From NCBI RefSeq assembly GCF_020320395.1, contig NZ_JAEDAH010000102.1, positions 58,900-115,165 on the forward strand: a stretch of DNA of 56,266 nucleotides, given 5' to 3'. The position numbers and the translations under genes are program-made. The notes beneath the pieces were generated by a model. The model saw only the letters and a program-made list of their open reading frames with translations. It was not told the DNA's origin and searched no databases. Shown one piece after another: positions 30,285 through 39,990 of this stretch (within the stretch, counting starts at the first letter, position 1; each line of letters begins with the position of its first letter). Source of the DNA: Thalassolituus marinus. GTDB taxonomy: Bacteria; Pseudomonadota; Gammaproteobacteria; Pseudomonadales; Oceanobacteraceae.

Positions 30285-31090
30285 TCAGACTTCGGGAAAT
30301 GCCAGCACCGGCTGAGCCTCCGGGCGCGCCAGATAGAAGCCCTGAAACAGGCTGACGCCTAAGTCCTGCAAGCACTGCATTTCGGCGGCGGTTTCCACCC
30401 CCTCGGCAATGATGCTGGTACCCAGCTCATTGGCAATAGCCATGGTGCCGCGCACAATGGCCTGCTTGCGTGGATTGCTGTCGATATCGCGGATCAGCGC
30501 CATATCCAGCTTAACGTAATCGGTCGCCAGATCGCTCAGCAGGTTAAGCCCGGAATAGCCGGCACCGAAATCATCAATCGCGGTTTTAAACCCCATCTGA
30601 CGATAGTGATTAATGATGTTCTTCACATGGGCGATGTCGGTCATTTTTTCCGACTCGGTGAACTCAAACATGATGTTGCTTATGGGAAAGCCATAGGCTT
30701 CCGCCGCTTCCAGCGTCTGCGAATACAGAGTTCCGGGCGGTAAACAGCGTTTGGAAGAAAGTTAATGCTCAGCAGCGAGTTGATATTCAGCTGCGCCGCC
30801 TGCTGAATAGCCTTGGTACGACAAGCCTGATCAAACTGATACAGGTTGCCGTCATTAACAAAGCCAAACACCCAGCCAGCCCCCTGACCTTGCGGCCCGC
30901 GTACCAGCGCTTCGTGGGCGAATACGGTTCGCCCGCTGGCATCGAAGATTGGCTGAAACACCATGTGAAAGTCGAAATCGAGCGGCGTATTGCCACGACA
31001 GGCATCGCACAGGTTATCGGAGCCGACTTTGTGCTCACGATCCGCCCCTGATGTGTGTGCCACTGGCCGCACCTTTGCTGACTGCTTCAA
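30285..31090 (-). pseudogene. EAL-domain c-di-GMP phosphodiesterase, frameshifted
   Basis: Two adjoining minus-strand frames together give one complete EAL domain. The first (30680-31090) holds a CDAC motif, FQPIFDASGRTVFAHEALVRG and SINFLPNAVYRPELCIR. It then goes out of frame. The second (30285-30671 and a few codons upstream) resumes with QTLEAAEAYGFPISNIMFEF and includes FTESEK, AIDDFGAGYSGLN, YVKLDM, AEGVET and LFQGFY. All catalytic residues (E, N, E, D-D, K, E, Q) are present. Loss of one base near 30719-30721 (ATTCG^CAGACG) accounts for the break. It may be a recent pseudogene or a sequence error. The start codon is also unclear (TTG at 31090 or a later GTG). Confidence 0.85.
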
Positions 31091-31108
31091 TCAGAAAGCG
31101 TAGACCAC

Positions 31109-32068
31109 TCAGCCCTGGCTCTCCATCCGCGCCAGCCATACTTCCAGCCCCTGGGCGTTCAGACCGGCGTCCAGCTTTAAAAAGTCTCGTGCTGCTGTCG
31201 CATCAGCATCCGGATTCTGCGCCTGCCAGGCCGCAACCAGCCATTCCAGCACAGCGGCACTTAACCGCTGCTGGCGGCCTTCGGGCTGATCTTTCTCGGC
31301 CAGTGCGATATCAACATGAGCCTGTAACGAATCCAGCAGTTGTTTAACATTACTCTCACTCGGACGAATGCGGCCGTAGTGAGTGAGGTAAATCCACTGC
31401 GGTTCAAACGCCAGAATGCGCTCAATACTGGTTTTCATGGCCTGCGGATCAAAATGCACCGGCGTGGTGGTCACGAACAGGAAATTGCCCGCCTCGCTGT
31501 CGAGCTGGCGATACGACAGGCCGAAGGTATCACCGGTAAACACACCGCCACTCAATTCATCATAAATACACACGTGATGCAGTGCGTGCCCCGGGGTATC
31601 AATAAAGCTCAGACGGCGGCCATTAAAATCGAGCTCAAAGCCATCATCGGCTTCAGTAATACGGGTGGCATCCACCGCAATCAGCTCACCGTACAACGCC
31701 TGATACTGCTCCTCGCCGTACACGGCTACCGTACCCGCCTGCAACTTCGCCGGTTCAGCCATATGCCGTACGCCACGTGGATGCACAATCAGCTGAGCAT
31801 TCGGACACAGCTGCATTAACGCACCAGCACCGGCGGCATGATCGAGGTGAATATGAGTGAGAATGATGTAATCCAGATGCTCCGGCGTCAGCCCCAGCTG
31901 CTCGATTCTGGCCAGAATATGCGGCACCGTGTGGTTGGTGCCGGTTTCGACCAGCGCCAGCCGGTCGCCCTGACTCAGCAGATAGACGCATGCCAGCCCC
32001 TGATCGACATAGTCGGCGTCGATTTGCCAGATGCCCTGCGCTTCATCAGAAAACGGAATAACAGACAT
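31109..32068 (-). CDS. MBL-fold metallo-hydrolase
   Basis: This 319-residue metallo-beta-lactamase-fold enzyme has the metal motif THIHLDHAAGAG, a later His in GVRHMAEPAK, and the Asp/His pair DTPGHALHHVCIYD. A C-terminal extension of about 90 residues after the fold is likely helical. It resembles general glyoxalase-II-like or lactonase-like hydrolases; the substrate is not predictable. It lies 18 nt upstream of the broken EAL gene and may be cotranscribed with it. Confidence 0.85.
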   Translation of the reverse strand: MSVIPFSDEAQGIWQIDADYVDQGLACVYLLSQGDRLALVETGTNHTVPHILARIEQLGLTPEHLDYIILTHIHLDHAAGAGALMQLCPNAQLIVHPRGVRHMAEPAKLQAGTVAVYGEEQYQALYGELIAVDATRITEADDGFELDFNGRRLSFIDTPGHALHHVCIYDELSGGVFTGDTFGLSYRQLDSEAGNFLFVTTTPVHFDPQAMKTSIERILAFEPQWIYLTHYGRIRPSESNVKQLLDSLQAHVDIALAEKDQPEGRQQRLSAAVLEWLVAAWQAQNPDADATAARDFLKLDAGLNAQGLEVWLARMESQG

Positions 32069-32161
32069 AGCTTGCTCCTGTGTTTGGCTACAGCCTAACG
32101 ATTACAGCCGCTACTGCCAATACGACTAATTTTCAGCCACAGAAATAACAGCAGCTGATGA

Positions 32162-32440
32162 TTAATCGGGATCAAAACCATCACGATCATTAACCGAGAC
32201 TGAACGCAGAATTCGCACCAGTAACCGGTACGGGAAGCTGATAATTAAATCGATGGTTTCATCCAGATCGAAGCTACGATCTGCATCGCGCCGTTTCGGC
32301 AGCACCAACAGGGAAGCCAGGTAAAAACCGATCACACCGAGCAGTACGTAACCATCAAACCCAGCCATCAGCAGGTTACATAAAAGATAAGCACTGATGC
32401 AGAACAGCAACAGCGCGGCAACGGTTCTGAATTCATCCAT
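32162..32440 (-). CDS. Small two-helix membrane protein
   Basis: This 92-residue protein has two hydrophobic helices (VAALLLFCISAYLLCNLLMAG and GYVLLGVIGFYLASLLVL), then a basic and acidic cytoplasmic tail (KRRDADRSFDLDETIDLI, ending DRDGFDPD). I do not recognise it. It starts 22 nt after the TSUP transporter gene on the same strand, which supports it as a real gene in that unit. Confidence 0.65.
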   Translation of the reverse strand: MDEFRTVAALLLFCISAYLLCNLLMAGFDGYVLLGVIGFYLASLLVLPKRRDADRSFDLDETIDLIISFPYRLLVRILRSVSVNDRDGFDPD

Positions 32441-32462
32441 AAGTATTTATCCTGTTTTGTTT

Positions 32463-33227
32463 CTAGCCGCGTAGCAACAGGCTGATACTCATGGCAATAC
32501 ATACGGCCACTGTCAGGTAGCGTATAAAATTAACCCCCTGTTTTACCGCCGCAGCCGCCCCTAAACGCGCACCAACCAGCTGGCCGACAGCCATGGCCAA
32601 TCCTAATTGCCAGATAATCTGCCCCGATAAAATAAACACCAGCAACGACACAATATTGGTGGTGAAATTCATCAGTTTGGCGTGGGCAGTAGCAGAGACA
32701 AGATTCATGCCGCGCAATTTGCTGTAGCTTACGCTGTAAAAGGTACCGGTGCCGGGGCCGAAGAAGCCATCATAAAAACCAATGCCCGATACCAGCGTTG
32801 CATTAAAACCCTTCTCCGGCATTCTGGCGGTCGTTGCCTCACGGCCGAAACTGCGACTCAGCAATAAATACAGTGCAATCATCATCAGGCCATAAGGCAT
32901 GATCAGCACCAGTAAATCACTGCCGAATTGCTGAATAGCCAGCGCCCCCAGCCCGGCACCGATGCCAGCCGCCGCAATGCCCTGCCATTGCCGTCGTGGT
33001 TCAACCAGCCCCTGGCGCACAAAAAAACGGGTGGCGGAAAAACTGCCAAAACAAGCCTGTAATTTATTAGTGGCCACGGCCTGCACCGGTGGTACACCAG
33101 CAAACAACAGCGCCGGTATCGTCAGCAAACCACCACCACCGGCGACTGCATCAATAAATCCAGCCGCCATCGCGACCATGGCGAGCAGCATTAACATATC
33201 CGGTCCGGTTTCCAACGAATTCTCCAC
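32463..33227 (-). CDS. TSUP family (TauE/SafE) transporter
   Basis: This 254-residue membrane protein of the TauE/SafE/TSUP family has the two half-repeats typical of the group: AGFIDAVAGGGGLLTIPALL near the start and GFYDGFFGPGTGTFYSVSYS in the second half. Seven to eight helices are visible. Members move small sulfur-containing or organic anions such as sulfite, sulfoacetate or taurine. Nothing nearby fixes the substrate. Confidence 0.88.
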   Translation of the reverse strand: MENSLETGPDMLMLLAMVAMAAGFIDAVAGGGGLLTIPALLFAGVPPVQAVATNKLQACFGSFSATRFFVRQGLVEPRRQWQGIAAAGIGAGLGALAIQQFGSDLLVLIMPYGLMMIALYLLLSRSFGREATTARMPEKGFNATLVSGIGFYDGFFGPGTGTFYSVSYSKLRGMNLVSATAHAKLMNFTTNIVSLLVFILSGQIIWQLGLAMAVGQLVGARLGAAAAVKQGVNFIRYLTVAVCIAMSISLLLRG

Positions 33228-33255
33228 AAACGGTGTTTAACGGTTAGCAGCGTGA

Positions 33256-33771
33256 CTAAAGCTTAATCTGAGCAACAAACTGATTCAGTTCAGACAGCGT
33301 GCGGATAACGTGCAGATTTTTGCTATCGCCCAGCGCAGTCAGTTTCTGGCTGAAGTCACTGTTCCAGAAACGCGGCGACAGGCGCAGCATCTTATAGCTT
33401 TGTAAGCTGCCTTTAACAATGGAACTTCCCGGCGGCCAGCCTTCCGGGGTGATGAATAATCCTTTCAGCAGTCTTTTCGTCACAAGCCAGTAGCTAAGCC
33501 AATATGGCAGATCGATATAAACCAGCGTATCTGCTGCCTGCAAACGCTGCTGAAAAGATGCCAAAGGACCAAGGCCATCAATCAGCCAAGCCTCTGACTG
33601 CAGGATGTTCTCGTGCTGAGCATCAAATGCTGCCCGCTCGACCAGGCTGCCATCGGCGTTATAGACCATGGAATCCAGCGGATAAAACGGAACCCCTGCG
33701 GATTCAGCCAGCGTTTTACTGAGAGTCGACTTCCCGCTACCGGGCTTGCCGAACACGGCGATCTTTTTCAT
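33256..33771 (-). CDS. P-loop kinase-like (DNA topology modulation / FlaR-type) protein
   Basis: This 171-residue protein has a Walker A motif at its start (KIAVFGKPGSGKSTLSKTLA) and overall looks like small NMP-kinase folds annotated as adenylate kinase-like or DNA topology modulation (FlaR) proteins. The middle reads LIDGLGPLASFQQRLQAADT and LVYIDLPYWLSYWLVTKRLL, typical of that group. The ATG has AGGAGG close upstream. A terminator-like hairpin at 33811-33836 lies only 40 nt before its start. The substrate is unknown. Confidence 0.8.
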   Translation of the reverse strand: MKKIAVFGKPGSGKSTLSKTLAESAGVPFYPLDSMVYNADGSLVERAAFDAQHENILQSEAWLIDGLGPLASFQQRLQAADTLVYIDLPYWLSYWLVTKRLLKGLFITPEGWPPGSSIVKGSLQSYKMLRLSPRFWNSDFSQKLTALGDSKNLHVIRTLSELNQFVAQIKL

Positions 33772-33810
33772 GTTACCTCCTGTGATAATGGATTACCCGG
33801 AAGGCAGAAA

Positions 33811-33836
33811 CAAAAAACCCACCTCTCCGGGTGGGT
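33811..33836 (-). terminator. Second minus-strand terminator below guaA
   Basis: The ACCCACC / GGTGGGT stem with a 6-nt loop is followed on the minus strand by TTTTTTG. It lies 180 nt after the guaA terminator on the same strand, so it should end a separate short transcript or act as an attenuator for the P-loop gene that starts 40 nt further on. Confidence 0.75.
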
Positions 33837-33855
33837 CTGCAGATTCAGAACAGCA

Positions 33856-33924
33856 TCAGACATCCCACCAATAAATCGGGATGCAGATAATGCTGACGCT
33901 GGTCTGAGCTGATTTCGTTTTCAT
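33856..33924 (-). CDS. Possible 22-residue micro-ORF ending in a Tyr-Trp-Trp motif
   Basis: This short frame starts MKTKSAQTS, continues through a hydrophobic stretch (IICIPI) and ends YWWDV. An in-frame ATG at 33939 would add five residues. No Shine-Dalgarno sequence is seen before either ATG. A perfect TTGACA (33954-33959) upstream, with a weak GATTCT -10, would start transcription close to the ATG at 33924. The frame is followed within 20 nt by the terminator at 33811-33836. It could be a leader peptide, a leaderless micro-protein or chance. Confidence 0.3.
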   Translation of the reverse strand: MKTKSAQTSVSIICIPIYWWDV

Positions 33925-34017
33925 GGCAACAGAATCCATGATGGGCTTTGCGATGTCAAACGTCAGTCACTGATCTGACGGAAAAATCGTTCACTCGCGG
34001 GACTATATAACAGGCAT

Positions 34018-34046
34018 AAAAAAGCCACCCGCAGGTGGCCTTTTTA
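34018..34046 (-). terminator. Terminator of the guaBA operon
   Basis: The GCCACC / GGTGGC stem (34024-34039) with a CGCA loop is followed on the minus strand by six T residues. It lies just past the guaA stop. Confidence 0.88.
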
Positions 34047-34057
34047 TTCGGGCAGGA

Positions 34058-35635
34058 TTACTCCCACTCGATGGTCGCTGGCGGCTTGGACGATACGTCG
34101 TAGGCCACGCGGGAGATGTGCTCAATTTCGTTAATGATACGGTTTGAGACTTTTTCCAGCAGTTCGTATGGCAGGTGCGCCCAACGAGCCGTCATAAAGT
34201 CGATGGTTTCTACTGCACGCAGAGAAACAACCCACTCGTAGCGACGCTGGTCACCGACTACGCCCACAGATTTCTGCGGAATAAATACCACAAAGGCCTG
34301 CGAGGTTTTGTGGTACCAGTCGAAGTTGTGCAGTTCTTCAATGAAGATAGCATCCGCTTCACGCAGTACGTCGGCGTATTCTTTTTTCACTTCGCCAAGG
34401 ATACGCACGCCCAGACCCGGACCCGGGAATGGATGACGATAAACCATGTCGTAAGGCAGGCCCAGTTCCAGACCGATTTTACGCACTTCGTCTTTAAACA
34501 GTTCACGCAGTGGTTCAACCAGATCCATTTTCATGTCTTCTGGCAAACCGCCCACATTGTGGTGCGATTTAATAACGTGTGCTTTACCGGTTTTGGACGC
34601 TGCCGATTCGATCACGTCAGGGTAAATAGTGCCCTGCGCCAGGAACGGAACGTCTTTCAGTTTGCTGGCTTCGTCATCGAACACTTCGATAAAGGTGTTA
34701 CCAATGATCTTACGCTTCTGCTCAGGGTCAGATACGCCCGCCAGCTTGCCAAGGAACAGCTCTTCAGCGTCGGCACGAATCACTTTAACGCCCATGTTCT
34801 TAGCGAACATGTCCATCACCATATCGCCTTCGTTCTTACGCAGCAGACCATTATCTACGAACACACAGGTCAGCTGATCGCCGATGGCTTTATGCAGCAG
34901 CGCTGCCACAACCGAAGAATCCACACCGCCGGACAGACCCAGCAGAACTTTGCTGCTGCCAACCTGAGCGCGTACTTTTTCAATCTGGTCTTCAATAATT
35001 TTGGCTGGCGTCCACAGCGCTTCACAGCCGCAGATATCCAGTACAAAGTGCTCCAGCAGACGCTTACCCTGCAGGGTGTGCGTTACTTCCGGGTGGAACT
35101 GTACGCCGAAGAAGTTTTTCTCGGCATTGTACATACCAGCAATCGGGCAGCTTGGCGTAGACGCCATCAGACCGAAGCCTTCCGGCATACGGGTTACTTT
35201 GTCACCGTGGCTCATCCACACGTCGAGCAGAGACTTACCTTCGTCGCTGACGTGGTCTTTGATGTCTTTCAGCAGTGCGTTGTCTGCTTCAACCTGAATC
35301 TGCGCGTAGCCGAATTCACGGATGGTCGAGCCTTCAACCTTGCCGCCCAGCTGCTCGGCCATAGTCTGCATGCCGTAGCAGATACCCAGTACTGGCAGAC
35401 CCATGTTGAACACGATTTCCGGTGCGCGTGGTGAACCTTCTTCAGTTACTGACTCAGGGCCACCGGCCAGAATGATACCGCTTGGGTTGTACTCACGGAT
35501 TTCCGCTTCGTCCATGTCCCATGCACGGATTTCAGAGAAAACACCGATTTCACGAACACGACGCGCAATCAGCTGAGTGTACTGCGAACCGAAGTCCAGA
35601 ATCAGAATGCGTTGAGCATGAATGTCTTGAGACAT
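34058..35635 (-). CDS. guaA: GMP synthase (glutamine-hydrolysing)
   Basis: GuaA converts XMP to GMP using ATP and glutamine. The 525-residue protein has the class I amidotransferase domain (nucleophile Cys in [16 protein letters not shown]; His and Glu in QFHPEVTHT). The PP-loop ATP pyrophosphatase follows ([17 protein letters not shown]), then the C-terminal dimerisation domain ending PPATIEWE. I start it at the ATG at 35635 ([20 protein letters not shown]), which is the family N-terminus with GGGA upstream, not at the longer open frame. It follows guaB by 67 nt as in most guaBA operons. Confidence 0.97.
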   Translation of the reverse strand: MSQDIHAQRILILDFGSQYTQLIARRVREIGVFSEIRAWDMDEAEIREYNPSGIILAGGPESVTEEGSPRAPEIVFNMGLPVLGICYGMQTMAEQLGGKVEGSTIREFGYAQIQVEADNALLKDIKDHVSDEGKSLLDVWMSHGDKVTRMPEGFGLMASTPSCPIAGMYNAEKNFFGVQFHPEVTHTLQGKRLLEHFVLDICGCEALWTPAKIIEDQIEKVRAQVGSSKVLLGLSGGVDSSVVAALLHKAIGDQLTCVFVDNGLLRKNEGDMVMDMFAKNMGVKVIRADAEELFLGKLAGVSDPEQKRKIIGNTFIEVFDDEASKLKDVPFLAQGTIYPDVIESAASKTGKAHVIKSHHNVGGLPEDMKMDLVEPLRELFKDEVRKIGLELGLPYDMVYRHPFPGPGLGVRILGEVKKEYADVLREADAIFIEELHNFDWYHKTSQAFVVFIPQKSVGVVGDQRRYEWVVSLRAVETIDFMTARWAHLPYELLEKVSNRIINEIEHISRVAYDVSSKPPATIEWE

Positions 35636-35659
35636 AAATAATTCCCAGAAAACAAAAGC

Positions 35660-35678
35660 GGGGATGCATTGCATCCCC
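35660..35678 (-). promoter_or_regulatory. Hairpin in the guaB-guaA gap
   Basis: The minus-strand sequence GGGGATGCAATGCATCCCC is a near-perfect palindrome followed by CTTTTGTTTTC. It has the look of a weak terminator or message-processing site that could lower guaA relative to guaB expression. A simple role in RNA stability is also possible. Confidence 0.5.
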
Positions 35679-35702
35679 TGATCAAATCAATACCCGCGAG
35701 AA

Positions 35703-37187
35703 TTAACCCAGACGGTAGTTAGGCGCTTCTTTGGTGATCTGCACGTCGTGTACGTGAGACTCTTTCATACCAGCGGCGGTAATACGTACAAACTCAGGCT
35801 TGGTGCGCATTTCGTCGATGGTGCCACAACCGGTGTAGCCCATGGACGCACGTACACCACCCATCAGCTGGTGAACGATGTTCATCAGCGGGCCTTTCAC
35901 GGCAATACGGCCTTCAATACCTTCCGGTACCAGCTTATCAACGCCGGCATTCTTGTCCTGGAAGTAACGGTCAGAAGAACCCTGGCTCTGCCCCATTGCA
36001 CCCAGAGAACCCATGCCACGGTATGCTTTGTAGGCACGGCCCTGGAACAGTTCAACTTCACCCGGTGATTCATCGGTACCGGCCAGCATAGAACCTACCA
36101 TGATGACGCTTGCGCCTGCCGCGATAGCTTTGGCGATGTCGCCCGAGAAACGGATACCGCCGTCGGCGATCACCGGTACATCGTAGGCTTTCATCGCTTC
36201 GGCAACGTTAGCAACAGCAGAAATCTGCGGCACACCAACGCCGGCAACGATACGGGTAGTACAAATAGAACCCGGACCAATACCCACTTTAACGCCGTCG
36301 GCACCCGCTTCAGCCAGAGCAATTGCGGCCGCAGCCGTCGCGATGTTGCCACCAATTACCTGAACCTGCGGGAAGTTCTGCTTAACCCAACGTACACGGT
36401 CGATAACGCCGGTACCGCCTGGGTTAGAGGTGTGACCGTGGGCTGTATCCACCACAATCACGTCAACACCGGCTTTAACCAGTGCTTCAACACGTTCTTC
36501 AGTACCTGCACCGGTACCTACTGCAGCGCCTACGCGCAGACGACCCTGGTCATCTTTTGCTGCATTCGGGTAGGTACGGGCTTTGTCGATATCCAGTACA
36601 GTCATCAGACCGGCCAGTTTACCTTCGCCGTTAACCACCAGAATTTTTTCAATGCGGTGTTCCTGCAGCAGGTCCTGTACGGTCTGCTTGTCGGTACCTT
36701 CCGGCACAGTGACCAGTTTTTCTTTTGGCGTCATGACGGATGCAACGGTGCGCGCCATGTCTTTTTCAAAGCGTACGTCACGGTTGGTGACGATACCCAC
36801 CAGCTCATCGCCATCCACAACCGGCATACCGGAAATGTTGTGCTGAGCAGTCAGAGCCAGCAGCTCTTCAATGGTGGTTGTACTCGGAACAGTGATAGGA
36901 TCTTTAACCACACCACTCTCGAACTTCTTCACCTTGCGGACTTCGGCAGCCTGCTCTTCGATGGTGAGGTTCTTGTGAATAATGCCCAGACCGCCTTCCT
37001 GTGCAATCGCAATCGCCAGACGAGCTTCTGTTACGGTGTCCATCGCTGCCGAAATGAGCGGGATGTTCAGCTCAATGCCACGGGTAAGACGGGTTTTCAG
37101 GGATACCTGATTAGGGAGAACTTCGGAGTAACCGGGAACCAGCAGCACATCATCAAAGGTGAGTGCATCCTGAGCGATTCGCAACAT
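35703..37187 (-). CDS. guaB: IMP dehydrogenase
   Basis: GuaB oxidises IMP to XMP with NAD, the first step toward GMP. The 494-residue protein begins [20 protein letters not shown] and contains two CBS domains (around 95-200; [20 protein letters not shown] and [14 protein letters not shown]). The catalytic cysteine is in [17 protein letters not shown], with the later flap near [10 protein letters not shown]. The length is normal. It is first in guaBA, with a strong promoter just upstream. Confidence 0.97.
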   Translation of the reverse strand: MLRIAQDALTFDDVLLVPGYSEVLPNQVSLKTRLTRGIELNIPLISAAMDTVTEARLAIAIAQEGGLGIIHKNLTIEEQAAEVRKVKKFESGVVKDPITVPSTTTIEELLALTAQHNISGMPVVDGDELVGIVTNRDVRFEKDMARTVASVMTPKEKLVTVPEGTDKQTVQDLLQEHRIEKILVVNGEGKLAGLMTVLDIDKARTYPNAAKDDQGRLRVGAAVGTGAGTEERVEALVKAGVDVIVVDTAHGHTSNPGGTGVIDRVRWVKQNFPQVQVIGGNIATAAAAIALAEAGADGVKVGIGPGSICTTRIVAGVGVPQISAVANVAEAMKAYDVPVIADGGIRFSGDIAKAIAAGASVIMVGSMLAGTDESPGEVELFQGRAYKAYRGMGSLGAMGQSQGSSDRYFQDKNAGVDKLVPEGIEGRIAVKGPLMNIVHQLMGGVRASMGYTGCGTIDEMRTKPEFVRITAAGMKESHVHDVQITKEAPNYRLG

Positions 37188-37225
37188 AGAGTGCCTTCCA
37201 GAACGAGGGGTGGAAAAGGCGGTGC

Positions 37226-37254
37226 ATTATAGCGAAAGGTCAATCCCCGGTAAA
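37226..37254 (-). promoter_or_regulatory. Sigma-70 promoter of guaBA
   Basis: On the minus strand TTTACC (37249-37254) and a perfect TATAAT (37226-37231) are separated by 17 nt. Transcription would start about 30 nt before the guaB ATG. The -35 lies inside the end of the upstream hydrolase gene. No clear PurR site was noticed. Confidence 0.72.
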
Positions 37255-38091
37255 CGCCGGGCATACGCCTGTTTGCAGGAAATCGAGCGTCGCCGTTTTC
37301 AGCCCCGCAAAGCGAAAGGTTTCAATATGCCGGCCACGACTCTCAAGCCAGCAAGTGGTCTGATCTGAACGCTGACTCAGCACCCGGTATAACGCCTGCC
37401 CATGAGCGCGCGGGATCACCTTGTCGGTGGCGCTGTGAATCACCATAACCGGTGCCTGGATCTGGCTGACATAATCGATCGGGTCCCAGTGGCCCGGTAC
37501 CAGCAACGTCAGCGGCATGACCAGCCAACCCAGCAATGAATGGCTGAGCGCATCGCGGGCAATTGCCGGAAAACCGGTGAATGGCGCATCAACCACGACA
37601 CCAGCCAGCGCATACTGGTCAGCGTACATACCGGCAAAATCCAGCGCCAAAGCGGCCCCCATGCTCTGCCCCAGCAACCAGAACGGCGCCTGCGGCTGTT
37701 CAGCCCTGATCCAATCTGCAGCGGCGCGTACATCCTGCAATACCGATGGCATCAGTGCATGCCCGGCAGATGCACCAAAGCCGCGGTAGTCCAGCGCCAG
37801 CACATTAAAGCCAGCTTCGACCAGCCAGTACACGCTGCGAGTGTGGCTGCTGATGTTTTCGGCATTGCCGTGCAGAAACAGAATAGTACCGCGTGGCTGC
37901 TGCGCCGGAATCCACCAGGCATGTAACGAGGTGCCATCTGCCGCGGTCAGGTCGACATCTTTATAGACAAAACCATGGTCAGCGGGCGTTTCGATCCACA
38001 CCGCACGCGGATAAAAGAACAACCCGGTGGTGGACGCACAGCCACTTAACAGCAATGCCAGCGTGGTGATAGTCAGCAGGTTGCGCAGCAT
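37240..38091 (-). CDS. Alpha/beta hydrolase lipoprotein
   Basis: This 283-residue serine hydrolase has a lipoprotein signal peptide (MLRNLLTITTLALLLSGCAS, lipobox LSGC). The fold marks are HGNAEN (oxyanion region), the nucleophile elbow GQSMGAAL, an Asp in HSATDKVIP and a His in SRGRHIETF. It resembles the BEM46/YfhR-like esterase group. It follows the DUF4105 gene by 2 nt, so both are probably made together and act at the envelope. Confidence 0.85.
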   Translation of the reverse strand: MLRNLLTITTLALLLSGCASTTGLFFYPRAVWIETPADHGFVYKDVDLTAADGTSLHAWWIPAQQPRGTILFLHGNAENISSHTRSVYWLVEAGFNVLALDYRGFGASAGHALMPSVLQDVRAAADWIRAEQPQAPFWLLGQSMGAALALDFAGMYADQYALAGVVVDAPFTGFPAIARDALSHSLLGWLVMPLTLLVPGHWDPIDYVSQIQAPVMVIHSATDKVIPRAHGQALYRVLSQRSDQTTCWLESRGRHIETFRFAGLKTATLDFLQTGVCPAFTGD

Positions 38092-38093
38092 GC

Positions 38094-39968
38094 TCAGAAG
38101 TACCGGTTCCAGGTAAGGCTGAACTGGTTGGACGCAGCACTCACATCATTATTTTCAGCTACCTGACGTCCGGCTTCGAAACGCAACTGATCATTGCTGC
38201 TGATCCTCAGTCCCAGAACTGCCTCAAGAGAACGCTGTTCGGTGTCATCACCGGCATTCAGTGCCTGCCAGTTTCCTTCCAGCTGAAACTGCAGCTGCTC
38301 GCCCTGCCACAACCAGCCAAGACGTGGACCAGCGCTCAGCTGATAGCCCTGCTCGAACTGATTATCTGCCAGCATGCGAACCTCCCCCAAGCCGTAAACA
38401 CGGCCGACGTCTGTCAGCCAGGCCTTGCCGAAAGCCACTTTCAGGTAGCCGTAAAGCTCTGCCTCGCGCCACGGGTAACGCTCAGCACCGAACGACACCG
38501 CCCAGGCAACCGGATGCTGAAAGGCTGTCTGATGACTGAGCGACAGCACATCGATAATCCGTGCATTCTGCAAACGCAGCGCGCCATCCCCACCCCAGCG
38601 GCGCAGATCAAACTGTCCCATCTGAATCTGCGAGCCGTCGACAAATCCAGCAGGCAGATCGATCACATCATGGTAAGCCATGCGTAAACGCACATCGGTA
38701 TAGGTATTGGTTTCAGCGCCACTGATGCGCCCGGCTCGTATCCCCAGACGCTGGGTCAGATGCCCTTCGTCATCACGCCATTGAGGGGTCGGCGCATTGT
38801 CAAAACCTGCACTGACCGGAATCCGGGAACGCGCCGAAAGTACAGCCAGCGTTCGCTGACGCAACTCCGGGTTGCCCTGCTTCTTTTTAATCGACAGATA
38901 GCGTGCATAGGCGGCTGCCAACTCCAGTGCCTGCGCTCGCTCTGTCTGTGACAGCGGCTTTAACAGCCCATCAATATCATCGCGTTCGTCGATCAGTCGA
39001 CGGGAAATCCCGAGCACTTCAGCGCTGACCTGACGACTGCGGGTTTCAAGCTCTGTCGCAGCCGATGCACGGAACGTCACCTCATCAACCAGGTCGCCCT
39101 GCCACAGCGCCCGGATGGTATCGACCGGAACGGCTTTGTAGACGAAATCGTCGGCGAGATTAACCCGCTCAGATGCTGCATCGAGCATGGCAATAATCCG
39201 GTACGAGCAATTCTCGTCAAAAAAGAAATAGTCGAAATAGGTGTCCTGTAACTCCCACACATGGCGCACAAACTGATCGACCTCTTCTGAGGTTAAGGTC
39301 AGCCGGTACTCCCACACATCGCGATACTCCATGTGCTGGTATTCGTTGGTTTTTACGTAATACGGCATTACCGACGCCACGCCGGGATAGCCCCCCGCCA
39401 GGCCTTTGTAACTGAATACCAGTTCGTTATCGGTGGGATCGGCGTTAGCGGCAAAATTAACGGCATACGCTAACAGTTTGCTTCTGCGCTCATCGCTACG
39501 ATCCAGACGAATCAGCGTATGACCGTACATAGAGGAAGGCGAATTGATATGTGACGCCGGAAAAATCAGTGTAATAGCATCGGCATCCAGCTCATCGCGC
39601 CATTGCTCGAAGGCTGGACAAGGCTGATCAATAAAGCCGTTATTCTCCAGCTTCGTTTTCAGCCATTGGTAACGGGCTGGAAAACGACACTGGGCAGATT
39701 CGTCAGGCTGCAGGCCCGACTGCGCAAAAGCGGCGATATCTGCCAGCAGCTCAGCATATGGGTTTTCTTTTCCGTCAGAACTCAGAAAAAAGCGTTCGCT
39801 GTCGTTCTGACTGATGGTACGAAAGGTAAGGGGATGGTAGCGAACGTGCAGCAACTGATGCCATTGCTGAGATTCTGCTAACGCCTGCAGACGGCTATCG
39901 TCTTGCGCAAACACAGGAAAAACAATCAGCGCGAAAAAAAAGGCGCCGCAAATCCTGAACAGCTTCAT
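38094..39968 (-). CDS. DUF4105 domain envelope protein
   Basis: This 624-residue exported protein starts with a signal peptide (MKLFRICGAFFFALIVFPVFA). The middle carries the DUF4105 region (SPSSMYGHTLIRLDRSDER, then DENCSYRIIAMLDAASE). The C-terminal third looks beta-rich and may form a barrel or surface module. The function of DUF4105 is not settled. I chose the ATG at 39968 because GGGAG precedes it and the signal peptide then begins correctly; the open frame extends eight codons further. Only 22 nt separate this start from the terminator of the upstream DUF3015 gene. Confidence 0.82.
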   Translation of the reverse strand: MKLFRICGAFFFALIVFPVFAQDDSRLQALAESQQWHQLLHVRYHPLTFRTISQNDSERFFLSSDGKENPYAELLADIAAFAQSGLQPDESAQCRFPARYQWLKTKLENNGFIDQPCPAFEQWRDELDADAITLIFPASHINSPSSMYGHTLIRLDRSDERRSKLLAYAVNFAANADPTDNELVFSYKGLAGGYPGVASVMPYYVKTNEYQHMEYRDVWEYRLTLTSEEVDQFVRHVWELQDTYFDYFFFDENCSYRIIAMLDAASERVNLADDFVYKAVPVDTIRALWQGDLVDEVTFRASAATELETRSRQVSAEVLGISRRLIDERDDIDGLLKPLSQTERAQALELAAAYARYLSIKKKQGNPELRQRTLAVLSARSRIPVSAGFDNAPTPQWRDDEGHLTQRLGIRAGRISGAETNTYTDVRLRMAYHDVIDLPAGFVDGSQIQMGQFDLRRWGGDGALRLQNARIIDVLSLSHQTAFQHPVAWAVSFGAERYPWREAELYGYLKVAFGKAWLTDVGRVYGLGEVRMLADNQFEQGYQLSAGPRLGWLWQGEQLQFQLEGNWQALNAGDDTEQRSLEAVLGLRISSNDQLRFEAGRQVAENNDVSAASNQFSLTWNRYF

Positions 39969-39990
39969 TAAAACTCCCTGTGTACAAACC

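Noticed and set aside
34175-35434. 419-codon plus-strand open frame opposite guaA
   Set aside because: Antisense shadow of guaA, with the biased composition (many Phe, His, Val) typical of such frames.
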